The notes under the pieces were generated by a model that was not told the DNA's origin, ran no database searches, and saw nothing but the letters and a program-made list of their open reading frames with translations. Shown one piece after another: positions 36,601 to 49,063 of a stretch of 64,000 bases of DNA. The DNA comes from Amphirosellinia nigrospora (Eukaryota; Ascomycota; Sordariomycetes; Xylariales; Xylariaceae): positions 744,001-808,000 of the forward strand of contig SCHM01000004.1 of the NCBI GenBank assembly GCA_004123355.1, given 5' to 3'. Each line of letters starts with the position of its first letter. The first letter of the stretch is position 1. The translations under genes and the position numbers were made by a program.

Positions 36601-39600
36601 TCACCAGCTTGCGGAGCGTTTACTCTTTTGTATGAGAATATCTACTACGCATGCGTATCCTCCGATATTGTATCGCCCAAAGTCACTCTTTCGCCCAATT
36701 TTCAGTTGTGAAAGGAAGTTTATTATATCCCGACGAGTTCTCGCTAGTCGACGTCAATCTCACATAAATGCGGCAAGGATGAGAGAGGCGTGCATTCTCC
36801 ACGATGCTTAAGAAAGTCCCGATGTTTCATTCGGTAAAGTTGAGTGGGCAAGACAAAAGAGAACCTCTATGTTTTCCACGTGTATGTATGGAAGATGTGT
36901 GTTATCAAAGTTATCTTGGAAGGCGTGCTTTTCGGGCTAGATACCGGACACTACGTAGAAGCTTCAATGATACTCTGGAACGACGGGTTTACTTCCAGAT
37001 CAGTTATGCCTAAGCAGTAGCAGGGGTTTCCTCGGCAGCCTACCAAAGATCTGGGGTACAGTAGCTTATGAGAACGAGAGATCTATGGGTCAGAGCCTCT
37101 AGACACATTAGATAATGCCGTCAACTGCCGTGTTCCTGAGGGGACCGCTTATGCGGCTCACTATAGGTGTGCCCTCCCTCGGAGCTCATCGACACAAGCT
37201 TCTACTTCCGTGGCCACAAGTTGTTTATTGGGGTCTGCTGAGCTTCCTGTCGTGCTACCTCTTGTCGCTTAGTGTAGGCATGATGTTCGTTCTCGGGTCG
37301 TATTTCTGCATCTGTGAAGCTTTGCCTGGAGGGCGACCCATACTTAACACGATCCCGGGTTTGGCCACTTCTCTAATAACCCTCGTTCAAGCTGTCCGTT
37401 TGCCTCTTACGGAACAAGTATGAGCCCTGAATCGGTATTAGTTAATTGTCAATGCTGTTTGCCTCCTTAGAAATGACCTAGTGTGGCGATCAAGCGTTTG
37501 TCGTCGGACCCTTGCATGGGACCATCATCTGGATTGGAACCCAACCAGTGCAACCTCCACATCCCGATTTATTAGTTCACGGTCGAGGCCACGCAGAAAA
37601 CGAGGATCAGCTGGAGCCGTTGACAACTGACGATCAAACCCCGCGCTATCTCGACCACCATCTGAACAGTGGCAACCCCGGATCGACAGTGAGGGTATCT
37701 GCCGATGGATACTTCATGCCCTTCATTCGCACTACTAAACCCTAATGGGCCTCGGGGGACGAAGTGTGAACCTGAGGGACTCACTTCTCTAAACACGCCA
37801 CTGCCTCGCGATGATCGTTTGTTACAGTATAATGCTATCATCGCACGATGCTTCTAGATCATACGAGGGCTAATGGCCAGAAGAGATTAACACACTGTAA
37901 CGAAGGCGAGTCGCCACTGTCGCTCACTTCACAGTCTAGTTTTGCATGACGGATAGCCGTATCAGATCACTTTAGGTGCCGAGTAGGACTTATAAATGTA
38001 AAGGTCAGAAGGCTTCACGTCATGCGGGCGAAATGTTCAAGATGGTACTACCCGCCTTTACGATACGACCTTCTCGCCTCACCCCATGACGTGGTTCATA
38101 CATCATGGCTCGTGAGCGTTCGCCAGCTTCTTCACGTGTTTTACACAGGAGATAAACACTTGTTTTCGACACACGCCCTTAGGAATAACGATCTTGGGAT
38201 AGGGCCAAGTGATAATGGAGAAGGACCGCACGTAACCTGCCCAAGAATATGGAATTTGCTATAATTGAATCATAGCTTCATTGTGCTAGGGCTTCGCTCC
38301 TTTACTCATCCAGACATAGTAGGAGTACGGCGCGGTCCCTTTCATGGAAGTCCCCCCTACAATTAAATCACTTAGACTCCCCAGCATAGAATCAGAAGGC
38401 GACATTAAATCAAGTATCTCAAATACTTTGTTTGGCAACTAGCTTATAGACGTGCAGGCATGTATATTTAAAAGAATAAGAAAAAGTGTATTTGATTAGC
38501 AACAGGTGGAATCGAACATGCAGCTTAAAAAAAAGGTGTAACTCCCCTACTCTCCAGTCTTCCTGTTGCAGGTATACTGGATGTATGAGACATTGCTCAC
38601 CGAAAAACCCTCCAATGAGTTTTCTCTAACCATTGAGTCATCCATTACCTGCAAAGTGCGAGCACCTGCAGAGCGGAGTAGGCTGGAAGGGTAGCTGTTA
38701 TCTAGGTATATGTCTAGCAAACAATTACTGCAATAGGCGTTTACCCCAAGTTTACTTTCGTATAATCATCAAAAATACCGTATAAGCTGTTCAAGGCTGA
38801 TAGTTTTGGTGGGCGGTCATAGCTAGGTTCGATACACCGGAATAATATAAAACCCATATCCTAATACCTCATGTTTATCTTCTGGTGCCGTATTTTTCTA
38901 CTCCATATGTCAATTAAGGGGTTGCTTTCGAAACCACCCTTGAGTGTTTGGGATGGGCGGCAGATGGACAAGCGCAAATCAGACGAACCACACATCTTGA
39001 TACAACTCGGCACGTGGGAGTAGCTAACGTGTAATAAAACCTCTAGATATAATAAAAAGAGTTTTAAAAGTTTTGCCGCTCTCAAAGCACGACTCGGGCT
39101 CAAAACTGTTATCCTATCAAAGAAACCTGGGTTCGAGATACGGATACCTCCAACACCGTACCTCCTTTGCCACTCCACGCGACGGCCAACCCGAGATAAC
39201 TTATGCGCATCTATCAAACAAACAAGCTCTTCCGTCATCAAATCCCCGGATCTCCATGTCAGAGTGTCATCCCATACCCCTCCAAGATATCTTCTCGAAG
39301 ATGTTGAGACGCGGAGGTAGATCTTATCCGATGTCGACACGGCTCACGACTTAGAGGCGATCATACCCCTAGCTTAACAGCCCAGTCTTTCAATTATCCC
39401 CATCTCAGATCTAAGATCTAAGATGTCATCCCATATTTCTGCAGGGAGGACTGATCGCCTGCACAATGGGCGCACAGACAGAGGCGACAATTTCGAGGGA
39501 GATGAGTGATGTAAACAGGTATTGAGGGGCGATAAGACGCCTCTTTTCACGTTCAGCTACGTTTTCAAGGAACAAAGCACCTGCTAGCAAGCCCGCATAA

Positions 39601-41150
39601 TTGATTTATAGACAGGATACGAACTACCAACGTTGCAGCAAGCGCACGACAACCAATGTGAACCCTGGGCGGATGTACGTCTCGCAGCAATCTATCGATT
39701 TATCCATCAGTTGGCGTAGCCATGCGGGATGACGCTGCTCAAGCTCTACTATACGCCCTACCTACTACCAGCGGCGAGAGTCCTCTCAGCTAGTAACTTC
39801 TCTCTCGACGCTGATTTCCCGTTGCCCCGTGTTCCATCATGACCTCATTCAGCTGATGTAATGTAATGCGAGAAATGCGCTTACGAACGATCCGCGTTTA
39901 GGCCGTCTTTCGTCTTTTTCTTCTTCTTTTTCTTTTCTTTTCGTACTAGTGTTTCATTTGAAAACAACACGCAGTTGTTAAAGACACATGTTACAAAGGG
40001 TTATCGGTTTCCCGGTAGGCCATATTCGGGCGGGACGGCGCCTACATAGTTTGAGAGCTTAAGATTGTGGTGAGGCAATACTATACTTATTGTTACTGCG
40101 ACACTAGACTATTAGAATACGACCCTCGTGAGGAAATTAGGTGGTTGGATATCTATATAGATATGAAAAAAATCCCTTATGAAGAATCCAAGGACATGTA
40201 AATAACTCGGTTCGAAGTTGTCGTGAACAGCCCATCTATTCACAAATGTGCCTATCTACACATATATGATTATACATAATCTCTATGCAGATATCAGTGA
40301 TTTGTACTAATGAGGTAATTGTATTATAGGCAGGTGAAGTTGGATTCTCGGACGTCATGTTTGATTTCTACACGTCAAACTAGCCGTATTTAGAAGTGTT
40401 TACCCCACGAATAACTATCTATACATAGCACATAACTCTAAGTTAACAATTGTATAAGCAAAACTTAACATATTATTATTAAAATATAAATATATAAATT
40501 AAAAAAATTAATATATATAAAGCATATTTTTTAAAATTTTTAAAAAGTTTATATATCATATATAAATATTATTTAATTTTTAGCTTAAGAGTACGTATGT
40601 AGCAGATTTAACCGGGGCTACACCGTTCACCTAGCTAATCAAATAGCCAGATTGGATCTTAAAATGGGGCTGACTTCCGCATGCGGCTAGTTTAACATGT
40701 GGTTATCAAAACGTGACGTCCGAGAATTCGACCTGTAGGCAGGTACCTAACGTACCTACCTAACCTAATCCGCCCTGCCTGCCAAGGTTCCAGGTCACAA
40801 TGCCTCGCATCGCAGCTGCGAGCCGCCTAACAGTCAGCCCATCGAGTCAGTCCTTAGGGTAGGGCAACTGACCAACAAGCAAACAGATCCCTCACAGTTT
40901 TTCATACATTTGACAACAAACATTCGCATTCGCTGTCATACACGCAGCGAAAATATTTCTGATATTATCTATGCTAGCTCATTCGAATTGAGCCTTGACC
41001 GAGTTACTTGACCGAGTTACTCAAGCGTGTCGATCATTACAGGACAATAAGCTAAGCCGAGGTCTCGGTAAGCCAGTAAGCCGGCTTCGCTTGCTTGCCT
41101 AGATACCTACTCTCACTGCACATGCTATCGACAGCTAAGGACCGGGCGAT
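33614..41150. other. 7.5 kb gene-poor region
   Basis: No gene can be supported over about 7.5 kb. Open frames stay under about 160 codons and lack conserved motifs. A C/T-rich run (TCTTTTTCTTCTTCTTTTTC) lies at about 39912-39940, and a very AT-rich block, RIP-like in look, at about 40460-40590. Outside this block the DNA is not strongly AT-rich, so most of the region is not obviously RIP-degraded repeat. Confidence 0.5.
40460..40590. repeat. AT-rich block, RIP-like relic
   Basis: Nearly pure A/T for about 130 bp with sharp borders against normal DNA, like the block at 1-130. A probable remnant of a mutated repeat; the family is not recognisable. Confidence 0.4.
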
Positions 41151-42439
41151 ATGGAAACAGTGGCCAAGTGTTTCAGCCCGCCGGGCGGTTCGACAACCAC
41201 AGCGGTTGTTGCCACCACCGTAGTCACCACCCTCGCCCTGGCCTCACTCACCCGCTTTGTACTGTGGCCACGGAAGCGCGAGATCATCTCAGGTGCTCTC
41301 ACCACAAGCATACCAAGACTGTCTAAGCAAGAGCTGGCCAAGGCCTCCTATAGGACAGACCACTTTCCCGGAGCAAGAGACGTCGTCACCCCTGTATGTC
41401 CCTTGTCCATATCCACATAATACCTTACCGCTTCTAATGATAGCTATATCCAGTATGGCAACATAAGAGTATATGAATTTGGACCTGAGGATGGGCGGAA
41501 GGTACTCTTAATCCATGGCATCAGCACGTCATGTATGACTCTGTCATTCATCGCAGAGTCATTGGTGGAAAAGGGGTGCCGGGTGATGATGTTCGACTTA
41601 TTCGGACGGGGATATAGCGACGCTCCCGGCGACCTGCCATACGACACGCGACTCTTCGTGTCGCAGATTCTGCTTGTGCTTGCGTCGTCGCCACTGGCGT
41701 GGACGGGAAACGATGGGTTGAGTATCATTGGCTACTCCCTCGGCGGTGGCATTGCGGTCAACTTCGCCGCGACGTTCCCAGACATGGTCGAGTCCCTCGT
41801 CCTGCTCTCCCCGCGGGACTCATCCGCCCGGAAAACATTGGCCGGTTGAGCCGCCTGCTATTCACATCCGGGCTCGTGCCAGAGCGTATTCTGGCGTGGA
41901 TGACCAAGAGCCGTCTGCGATCGCCCATCGACAATGCGGTTTCGAAGAGGCGGTCCCCGGCAGGCAAAGAACTGTCGCCCATGGAAGAGAAGGAGGACTT
42001 CGTCGATGTCGCCGTGCAGGAGGCCGTAGACCCACCCACGCAATATAACCCGACGCCGTTCGAGCTCGACGTCGTCAGTTTCGTGCACTGGTCCCTCGAC
42101 CACAACGAAGGCTTCGTCCCAAGCATGATGTCTACCATCAGATATGCGCCCCTGATGGAGCAGCAGCAGTACTGGCGGTTGTTAGCTAAGCGAAAACCTG
42201 GAACGACGGCTGTGTTAATCGGACGCGATGATAACTTAATCCAACGTGAGGACTACGAGGAAGATGCTTTGCCCCTAATGGGAGGCAAAGACAACGTCTT
42301 TTGGCGCATCGTACCAGGCGCACATAATTTTTCCGTTCACCCCACTCTCCAGTGCGCTGAAAACAATCTACGAGTTCTGGGGGCTAGAGTAATGGTGAGG
42401 CGGCGTTGCGCTAGACAGGCTTTAGAGGTCGAGAAATAG
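41151..42439 (+). CDS. Alpha/beta hydrolase with N-terminal membrane anchor
   Basis: An alpha/beta-hydrolase-fold enzyme. The start METVAKCFSPPGG precedes a membrane segment (TTAVVATTVVTTLALASLTR). An intron at 41394-41453 (60 bp, donor GTATGT, branch CTAAT) is in phase and gives DVVTP|YGNIRVYEFG. The oxyanion-strand motif is LLIHGIS, the nucleophile elbow GYSLGGG, the likely acid Asp lies in VLIGRDDNLI, and the catalytic His in PGAHNFSVH. One extra base near 41818, in a CCCC run, shifts the frame; correcting it gives LLSPAGLIRPENIGRLSRLL. It resembles the valacyclovir-hydrolase/MEST-like group, but the substrate is unknown. Confidence 0.8.
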
Positions 42440-42613
42440 GAGCAATCCCCTTCTATTAGAAGTAGCGTAGATTAAAGAGGGAGGTCGTGTCTTGTAAGGT
42501 CATAGATGACATAGCTCGTACAGACATTTAAAGCTCCAAAATACAGTTCAGTAATAAGTACAACCAACTAGCAAAAACGCCGAACCTGAATCCCTGAATA
42601 CAATGTCTCATTC

Positions 42614-43330
42614 TTACGTATCCCGCTTAATAAGAATAGCACATTTCGGCCGGTGGAGATAGCCGCCTCGCTGTCGCAGCTCAAGCGTCCATGGCATCGC
42701 GTCCATCAGGAGAATGATGCAGGTCGAGACGGCGACGACGTCGTCGAGCTCGTCGCCGTTCAGCACGAGCACGGCGTCCTTGTCGAAGCCGAAGCCGGCG
42801 ACGCGGCCGATCTCGACGCGCTTCTGGTTGAGGCACTTGTAGAGGATGCCGACGCGGCCGCGCGTCATGTCCCAGAAGTAGGGGATGCTGTGGCGCACGA
42901 AGGCCTCGTGCTTGGACTGCTCGCTCGTGCTCTCGTCGACGGGCCACATCTCGATGGGGTGGCGCGAGTGCTCGCTGCCCGGCGGGAACTTGACCGTCGA
43001 GTTGTCGAAGGAGACGAAGGTGATGTTGAGGTCGCACAGCTTGTTGCCCTGGCCGTCCGTCATGGCCTTGATCGTCCGCATCATGTTGCCGCAGCTCGAG
43101 ATCTCGTACGTCGGCCGCCCGCCCTCCTTCAGCTTGTCCGACACGCCGCTCACCTCGTCCAGGAACGCGTGGCTGAAGTCGTTCCACGGCTGCCGCAGCT
43201 TCCCCGTCAGATCGAAGATCTGCGCGTCTGTCTTGAAGTGGATGGCGCTCTTCAGGTAGAACGTCTTCGTGGGCTGCAGGGCCACGTCTTTGTTGATGGG
43301 GAAGTCATCTGGGTGGAATGGTTGAGGCAT
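42614..43330 (-). CDS. Conserved fungal protein, possibly tubby C-terminal-like
   Basis: An intact single exon of 238 codons, GC-rich with strong third-position bias, starting MPQPFHPDDFPINKDVALQP and ending PKCAILIKRDT. It has no signal peptide or membrane segment. The alternating short hydrophobic segments (KTFYLKSAIHFKTDAQIFDL, GRVGILYKCLNQKRVEIGRV, CIILLMDAMPWTLELRQRGG) suggest a beta-rich fold. The layout reminds me of tubby/LURP-like domains, but I cannot show that. A 235-codon open frame on the opposite strand is a mirror of codon bias, not a gene. The upstream region has a TATATATATA run at 43367-43376. Confidence 0.6.
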   Translation of the reverse strand: MPQPFHPDDFPINKDVALQPTKTFYLKSAIHFKTDAQIFDLTGKLRQPWNDFSHAFLDEVSGVSDKLKEGGRPTYEISSCGNMMRTIKAMTDGQGNKLCDLNITFVSFDNSTVKFPPGSEHSRHPIEMWPVDESTSEQSKHEAFVRHSIPYFWDMTRGRVGILYKCLNQKRVEIGRVAGFGFDKDAVLVLNGDELDDVVAVSTCIILLMDAMPWTLELRQRGGYLHRPKCAILIKRDT

Positions 43331-44369
43331 GGTAGTGGTGGTGGTGACGATCTCGCTTGATGCTGCTATATATATATAAGCTCACAGATGAAGTTTATGA
43401 ATTGGGTTATTTTTTTGATGATAATGGTCTTGCGCTTCCAACGTAGAATATTAAATTATAATTAGTTTTCAATCAACTACGGATCTACGATTATTCTACT
43501 CGCAAGGCTGTTCGCGTACCTATATAATGGTCCGCTTCGTGTCGGAATCCAGGGTCCTCCAGCTTTCTGCGGCGCCGCGATTGACGTCAGGTGTGGTGCA
43601 GGAAACCTGATTTCGGCCCGCATCGCTGGCTTACGGGTTTCGGTGATCGCCCAACTTGGCGTCACCATGCAAGGAAAAGGTGCCGACTACGAGAATTTCA
43701 TGTCGCAAAACCCATTTGTGACGAGGGATTCCGAGTACGTTTTGTTCATTCGTGACTTGTCCTATTGTTAGTACTGTGTGGTGTGGCCGAGTCTGTAGTG
43801 AGTCAGGTGAGCTGGTGTAGAAGAGCTTCGTAGCCAGAGTCGCCTAAGGATTGTTCGATCTGGTCTACGATGAAGTTTAACCAAGTCTAATAAATCACGA
43901 TATGCCTTTCTTTCTATAACTATCTCCCGACAATCATTTTAGGGACAATAAAATCTGTCTCGCATCTGCAAGCTTCGATCAACCACGTCGCGCAGCAGAT
44001 TGATTGCGCTCTGTTAGATGTGGCGTATTTACTTGGACTTGTATCTCCTTCCACAGCATGAGAAGAATCGCACCTGAGACAAATTCGTCCGGCTTCAGCG
44101 GGTTTCTATGGTGATTTCGACAATGTTGGCGGTTTGGCCGGCTAGCGGCGCATTCCAGATCTCAAGCTCTCAACACCCCCGCTTCACCGGATTTGTGTAC
44201 TACTAGATTACCGAGTGATAGGTCACCTGAGTATCTATCTAGAGCCAGAGGACATTGGGCACGAAAAGATAAGAAAAGCATCGACTCTCAGACCTTGGAT
44301 TCAAACCAAGCAAATTATGTGATAAACTTGAAAGTCCAAACTCACAAAAAGGCCACGACAAACCCGACA
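43331..44369. other. Divergent intergenic region
   Basis: Between the 42.6 kb gene (minus) and cytidine deaminase (plus). It contains a TATATATATA run near 43370, a candidate TATA element for the minus gene. No further gene is supported. Confidence 0.4.
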
Positions 44370-45021
44370 ATGCCAGTCCACATACCCCAGTCTTCATCCA
44401 TCGCGGATCCGGCGGCGGTCGAGTCCACCTGCAGAGAATACGAGCTCACCGAGGCGGCGTTCAGGGAACTCTATACGCGCTGCGTCGGCGCCAAGGCGAC
44501 CGCGTACTGCCCGTACAGCCAGTTCCGCGTCGGCGCATCTCTGCTCTCGGCCGACGGCGTCTTCTTCAACGGCGCCAACGTCGAGAACGCCTCGTACCCC
44601 GTCGGGACGTGTGCCGAGCGCGTCGCCTTCGGCAAGGCGGTGACGGAAGGTCACCGTAACATCAAGGCCGTGGCCGTCGCCACCGATGTGTCTCCCCCGG
44701 CCAGCCCCTGCGGCATGTGCCGCCAATTGTGAGTAGACTTAAATACCTACCTACTGCAAAGCGCACAATACGAGTGCACTGCCAAGGGACTAATCCGTCT
44801 GTTCGTCACCACGTAACAGCATTCGGGAGTTCTGCGACCTGAATGTCCCTATTATTATGTTCGACAAGGATGATAACTATATTGTTATGCGGCTCGAAGA
44901 GGTAACTCTGCTCCGTCCAAGTTGAATGGGTTGATATCGACTAACCGAACGTGCAACTTAGCTACTCCCAGTCTCGTTTGGGCCCGAGGCTCTTCCGCCA
45001 CCTGGATCTTTGGCGAGGTGA
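44370..45021 (+). CDS. CDD1: Cytidine deaminase
   Basis: Zinc enzyme that deaminates (deoxy)cytidine to (deoxy)uridine in pyrimidine salvage. The start MPVHIPQSSSIADP is preceded by an in-frame extension that I judge untranslated. Motifs: PYSQFRVGASLL, GANVENASYPVG, TCAERVAFGK (CAE with catalytic Glu and one zinc Cys) and SPCGMCRQ (two further zinc Cys). Three exons join without error: 44370-44728, 44820-44901 and 44962-45021, giving CRQFIREFCDLNVPIIMFDK and MRLEELLPVSFGPEALPPPG. The total is 166 residues, close to the usual size with a short N-terminal tail. Intact, with standard introns. Confidence 0.93.
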
Positions 45022-45799
45022 AATAGCGAGATGCCGCTTGGTTACAAGCTAGTAATATCTCATTGCAGCGATATTAAATAAATAACATGATTGACAATAG
45101 TCGCATCACCCCTAAGAATTCTGCATGCATCGCGTTATGTCACCCTATTTGGGCCAGTATATAATAGATGAAACTACGTCATTCGACAGCCACCCGAAGG
45201 TTTTCGGGTTTCCTTCGTAATAATGCCCTACCCCGGATTTTTCGTATACAATCAATATTCCGTGTGCTTCGTCTATCAAATATGCGAGGTCTAATGTGCT
45301 CCTCTTTTCGATAATGTTGCCAATTACTATCATCAGATTTGAGCGTTTTCATACAATTGTCTTTTGATCACCGTGAAGATGCGGGGAATACAACAGGGGT
45401 TTGGTCTCCAATCCTAGACCCTTAGCAACTCACAATTGATATCCAAACCGTGCCATCTAACATCAGTCGCCACTAACAAATAGAGCAAATCTTCCAGTGT
45501 ACTATGTTATGCAGCGTTCGTGCAGAACAAATAGTGATTACTAACTACTCTTGGGTGATGGAACGTGCTAGTGTTAGTACCTCGTTTCCCCAACTTCTTG
45601 TCTGGACCTGAGTCCCTATCCTTTCTAGCAACCACATGCATCAAGACCACTATAGCAACCGGACAACCAATTATCAAAAACGGTCTATATGATTGCCGAA
45701 GACCTGATCGCCTCCGGAATTCAATACGCCTTATTCATCATGTAAGTTTATAACGCAATCATGAGTTTAAACGACAGGGCCGATTCGTGTAGCTTCACA
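45022..45799. other. Intergenic upstream of transporter relic
   Basis: No intact gene. The upstream exons of the decayed transporter at 45.8 kb might lie here, but I could not recognise them. Confidence 0.35.
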
Positions 45800-46114
45800 T
45801 CTGTCATGTTCTTCTTCATTGACGACACCGGCCTGTTCACGCTACTAGTGTTCTATTACATCCAGTATAAGATCTTAATTATTTTCGGCTTTCTATGTAT
45901 TGGCTTCGCCGTCTAGACGTTCTTGACATATCTGGAGACCTGTGGGGAAACGATAGAGGAAGTTGAATAACTCTTCGCTCAGGGCGCGCTTCCAACTTGG
46001 AAAACAAGGGCTGAAGTTCAAGCGGTGCTCGAGCGCAAGCGCGCTGGCGAGGCCGTACATGCTGGGGTTAAGGAGTCTGAGAAGTTCTGGCTCCCCAGAT
46101 TTAACGAAGAATAA
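45800..46114 (+). pseudogene. Decayed MFS sugar transporter, C-terminal end
   Basis: Reads in one frame as the last membrane segment and tail of a sugar-porter MFS protein: YYIQYKILIIFGFLCIGFAV, a stop, TFLTYLETCGETIEEVE, a stop, then LFAQGALPTWKTRAEVQAVL and FWLPRFNEE with a final stop at 46112-46114. The family signature here is PETxGxTLEEx, which ETCGETIEEVE matches. Both internal stops (TAG where Trp is expected, TAA where Glu or Gln is expected) can arise from G-to-A or C-to-T changes, as RIP makes. The rest of the 500-residue protein is not visible upstream. Confidence 0.5.
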
Positions 46115-46941
46115 GATTGTTTAGATGATAGTGAAGGAGATAGATACTTAGTAAGGAGCTCAGACCAAGGTTGCTTACCAACACCCTGAGGCATACCATA
46201 TTTTGATATCTCACCTATTATGTACCAGTTAATAGACTGATCCTATCCGTTCAGATCTATTCTTTACTTGAAACTGAAAACAGTGTTGCTGTCGGAGACT
46301 GATAACGTATTGTAAATTCACAATATCGCCTTGCTTGCACAATCTCTTTGCAAAGTTCTCAGTCGTTAACCTGAGCACTTTACATCATGTACTTGCAGTC
46401 CTGACTGAAGAGCCCACCTAACAAGTATAAGGATAAGGATTAAGTACTGCGCCTAAACGCCTAAACTAAGCGTTGCTACGCTATCGGGCGCTAATCGTTA
46501 GCGTGTTGCACACTGTACGCTACTAGTATGTCCTGCACTACCCGTTCCGTGCCATTGGACAAAACTTGGACATCATTGTCAGCAACCAGCTCCTGTCGGT
46601 ACCTTGTGCTGATCTCTCCCTTGTTCAGACTTACACAGCTATATTCAGACCATCTAAGACAAGCACAGCACTTGCGCTGGTTTCTGTAAGGAAATTCACT
46701 GCGTACGCGCTCGAATCCCCAATCGCCCTCCTCCTTGGCCCGTACCTCTTGTATCGGAGCGCAAGAAACATGCGATACCGCTAAAACACGCATCAGCGCA
46801 TCCAGCAGCTCTCTCCTCTCCTCGCCCTCTCCCTCTCCCTCTCTCTCGCCATCGCCGTCACTCGAGCCGCAACTCAATCCTCTAGACCTCGGATCTCGAG
46901 CCCTCACGCCAACCTCAAAATCTCGAAAAAATACCGCCATC
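46115..46941. other. ELMO gene upstream region
   Basis: No other gene supported. The right end holds the pyrimidine-rich leader of the ELMO gene. Confidence 0.4.
46808..46857 (+). promoter_or_regulatory. CT-rich promoter/leader tract
   Basis: About 50 bp of almost pure C/T (TCTCCTCTCC and CCTCTCCCTC units) 85-135 bp before the ELMO start codon. Pyrimidine tracts just before transcription starts are common in filamentous-fungal housekeeping promoters. Confidence 0.4.
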
Positions 46942-49063
46942 ATGGACCAAGCAGAGATTCCAACGCTCTTGAACCGGCTGGCCAGCGAGGAGGATGCCTC
47001 CCGAAAGATGGCAGTTTTTAAACTACAGTCCTCCATCAATGACCCTTCCTTTGCCGACGTCTTCATCTCCACCGGCGGCTTGCTCGCGCTGCGACGCCTC
47101 ATTATGAATAGCGGCGGCAACACCCTCGCCTACTCGCTACAGAGCCTGAGCCGGCTGTTGGAGGTGGACATGGGATGGGACATCTTCGATAGCCCTACTT
47201 CCTGCGACCTTGTAGATCGAATGGTCGAGCTCGTCGTCACAAACCCTCTCGTCAATATCCTGCGTGGCGCCATGTCAATCCTCGTTGCGCTTGTCGGTCA
47301 CTCGCCCCCAGAGCCCCTCACAGCACCGGGCACCTTCGGTTTTCGCGCTTTGAAACCGGCCATCGCTGTCCACCCCCAATTCTTCGACCTTGTGGTGCAG
47401 AAACTACAGTCTGCCGATCACGCTTTATGCGCGACGACCCTGTCACTCATCAATGCCCTCATAAGGGATGCCGTTTCGAACGAAGAGACCGTTCGCGGCA
47501 ATTCCACGTCCAGCGGTAGGCGTGGGCCCAAGTTCATCAAGAGATTGCAAGATCTGGGTTTGATCAAGGCTGTGTATACCCATATGCAGAGCGCTGCCCT
47601 TCAAGACCTGGCTCATCCACTGCTAGAGTTCCAGTGCCTTACTAAAGTGCTGCTCAAGAAATGGAGAATGGTTAGGGTTGATCTTGAAAGACCAGAGCAC
47701 CGACGTGCCCTGAAGAGCATCCATCTAGCAAGTGCGCCGAACAAGGATTACCTGGGCGGAACTAGTGACGGGAAGTCCGAGGACGTGCAGGAAACTGGCA
47801 AGAAGGGAAGCCGAAAGCACAATCCAGAGAAATGGAGAAGACTAGGATTCGAGAGTGAAACCCCAGCCGCTGAATTTCAGAGTACTGGCTTCCTCGGCAT
47901 GATGGATCTCACCGATTACGTGCGAAAGAACGAAGATGCTTTCCAAAAGCTCCTCCTCGAGCAATCTACCAGACCCTTGCATGAACGATGCCCCATTGCT
48001 CGTGCTAGCATGGCAGTCACCCTAACCTTATATGAACATTTCGACTGTGAAAACGCCGATAATGAAGATACCAAGGGTGTATTTCAAATGGTAGACGCGG
48101 AACAGCAAGATCGAATGTTCCACCTCTGCTCCTCCAATGGTCCCGACTTCATACCGGTGGTCTTCAAGCTTTCTTTAGATTATGGAAAACTACTGGTGCA
48201 GAGCAGCATGATTTCGAGAAGGTTGTGGAACTCATCCGGATTTTGGTAGACCAGGTGATAGCCGGGCCGGCCGTATGAAAGATGTTGTTGAGATAGAGGA
48301 AGAGCTCCTTGAGTATGACGTAGCACGTCTCCGTGAAATACAAATGAACCTCTTGAGCCTATCCTTCGAGAACCAATGGGGAGACCTTTTCTACACAGCA
48401 CGGCAAAGCCTTAAGCAAGAGGCTCTCACCTTTGTCAAAGAGCAACGAGTTCGATGTCTAGTGCAGGGATCGTGGTTTTCCAAGCCTGCGCCACGCAAAG
48501 AGAGCAGGGGCGAGGACTCGCAGAACCGTCGTGCTACCCACGGCACACTCTGGAGATATGCGAAATTGTCACACAACAGGCGGTACCTACACTGGGCCGA
48601 CTTCGGCCTCCGCACGGGCCAAGAACCTGCACTTGATGCTCTCACTGAGAAGTTGGATGTGAGAATGATAAGCTCGGTCGCCTCTAGTATTGTCGCGCGG
48701 AAAAGTGATACATCGTTGACGGAAATGTCTACTTCGAAACACGCGACGAAGATTACCATCAACGGCTACCCGAACCCAGAAGAAGCCCGCAAAGAAGCCG
48801 AGGGAAAGGAAGAGCCCCTGCTTACTTTGCAACCCCTCAACGATAGTGTTGCAGCTGAATGGATAGACGGGCTGCTCATGTTGCTTGAGCAAAACCCAAT
48901 AACAATGGAGACAGCCAAGCTACTTGACCTCGTCGCAGACTTTGGGGTGAAGATCAGATTACTCAAGGTACGGATGGAAGCGAGCTATTTACCTCCCCCA
49001 GCCGGAGCCGGCGTGGTACCCAGCCGGGAAGGCTTAGATGACGACTACTACTATGACATCTGA
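46942..49063 (+). CDS. ELMO/CED-12 domain protein
   Basis: Armadillo-like and ELMO-domain protein of the CED-12 family, whose members partner a DOCK-type exchange factor to activate Rac-like GTPases (in fungi, Lmo1/Dck1). MDQAEIPTLLNRLASEEDAS opens the ARM-like N-terminus. The ELMO domain is around residues 290-400 (EKWRRLGFESETPAAEFQST, FLGMMDLTDYVRKNEDAFQK, CPIARASMAVTLTLYEHFDC). A PH-like region follows (GTLWRYAKLSHNRRYLHWAD), and the protein ends with a Pro-rich patch and DDDYYYDI. Frame changes near 48188 and 48270 need one base each; between them the text reads TTGAEQHDFEKVVELIRILV. About 700 residues in total. No intron is needed. Confidence 0.88.

Noticed and set aside
38498-38572. 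tRNA-like sequence on the minus strand (perfect 7-bp acceptor-like stem GCAACAG/CTGTTGC and a TTCGATT loop)
   Set aside because: The T stem does not pair (GCATG against CCAC), and no D or anticodon stem can be drawn; the T8 run sits where the anticodon arm should be.
42653-43360. 235-codon plus-strand open frame opposite the 42.6 kb gene
   Set aside because: Its length follows from the GC-rich codon bias of the real minus-strand gene; the translation is repetitive Val/Glu/Asp/Ala-rich with no domain.
44193-44369. Longer N-terminus for cytidine deaminase from the in-frame ATG at 44193
   Set aside because: The extra 59 residues are polar and unlike the family, and the internal Met at 44370 gives the normal enzyme size.
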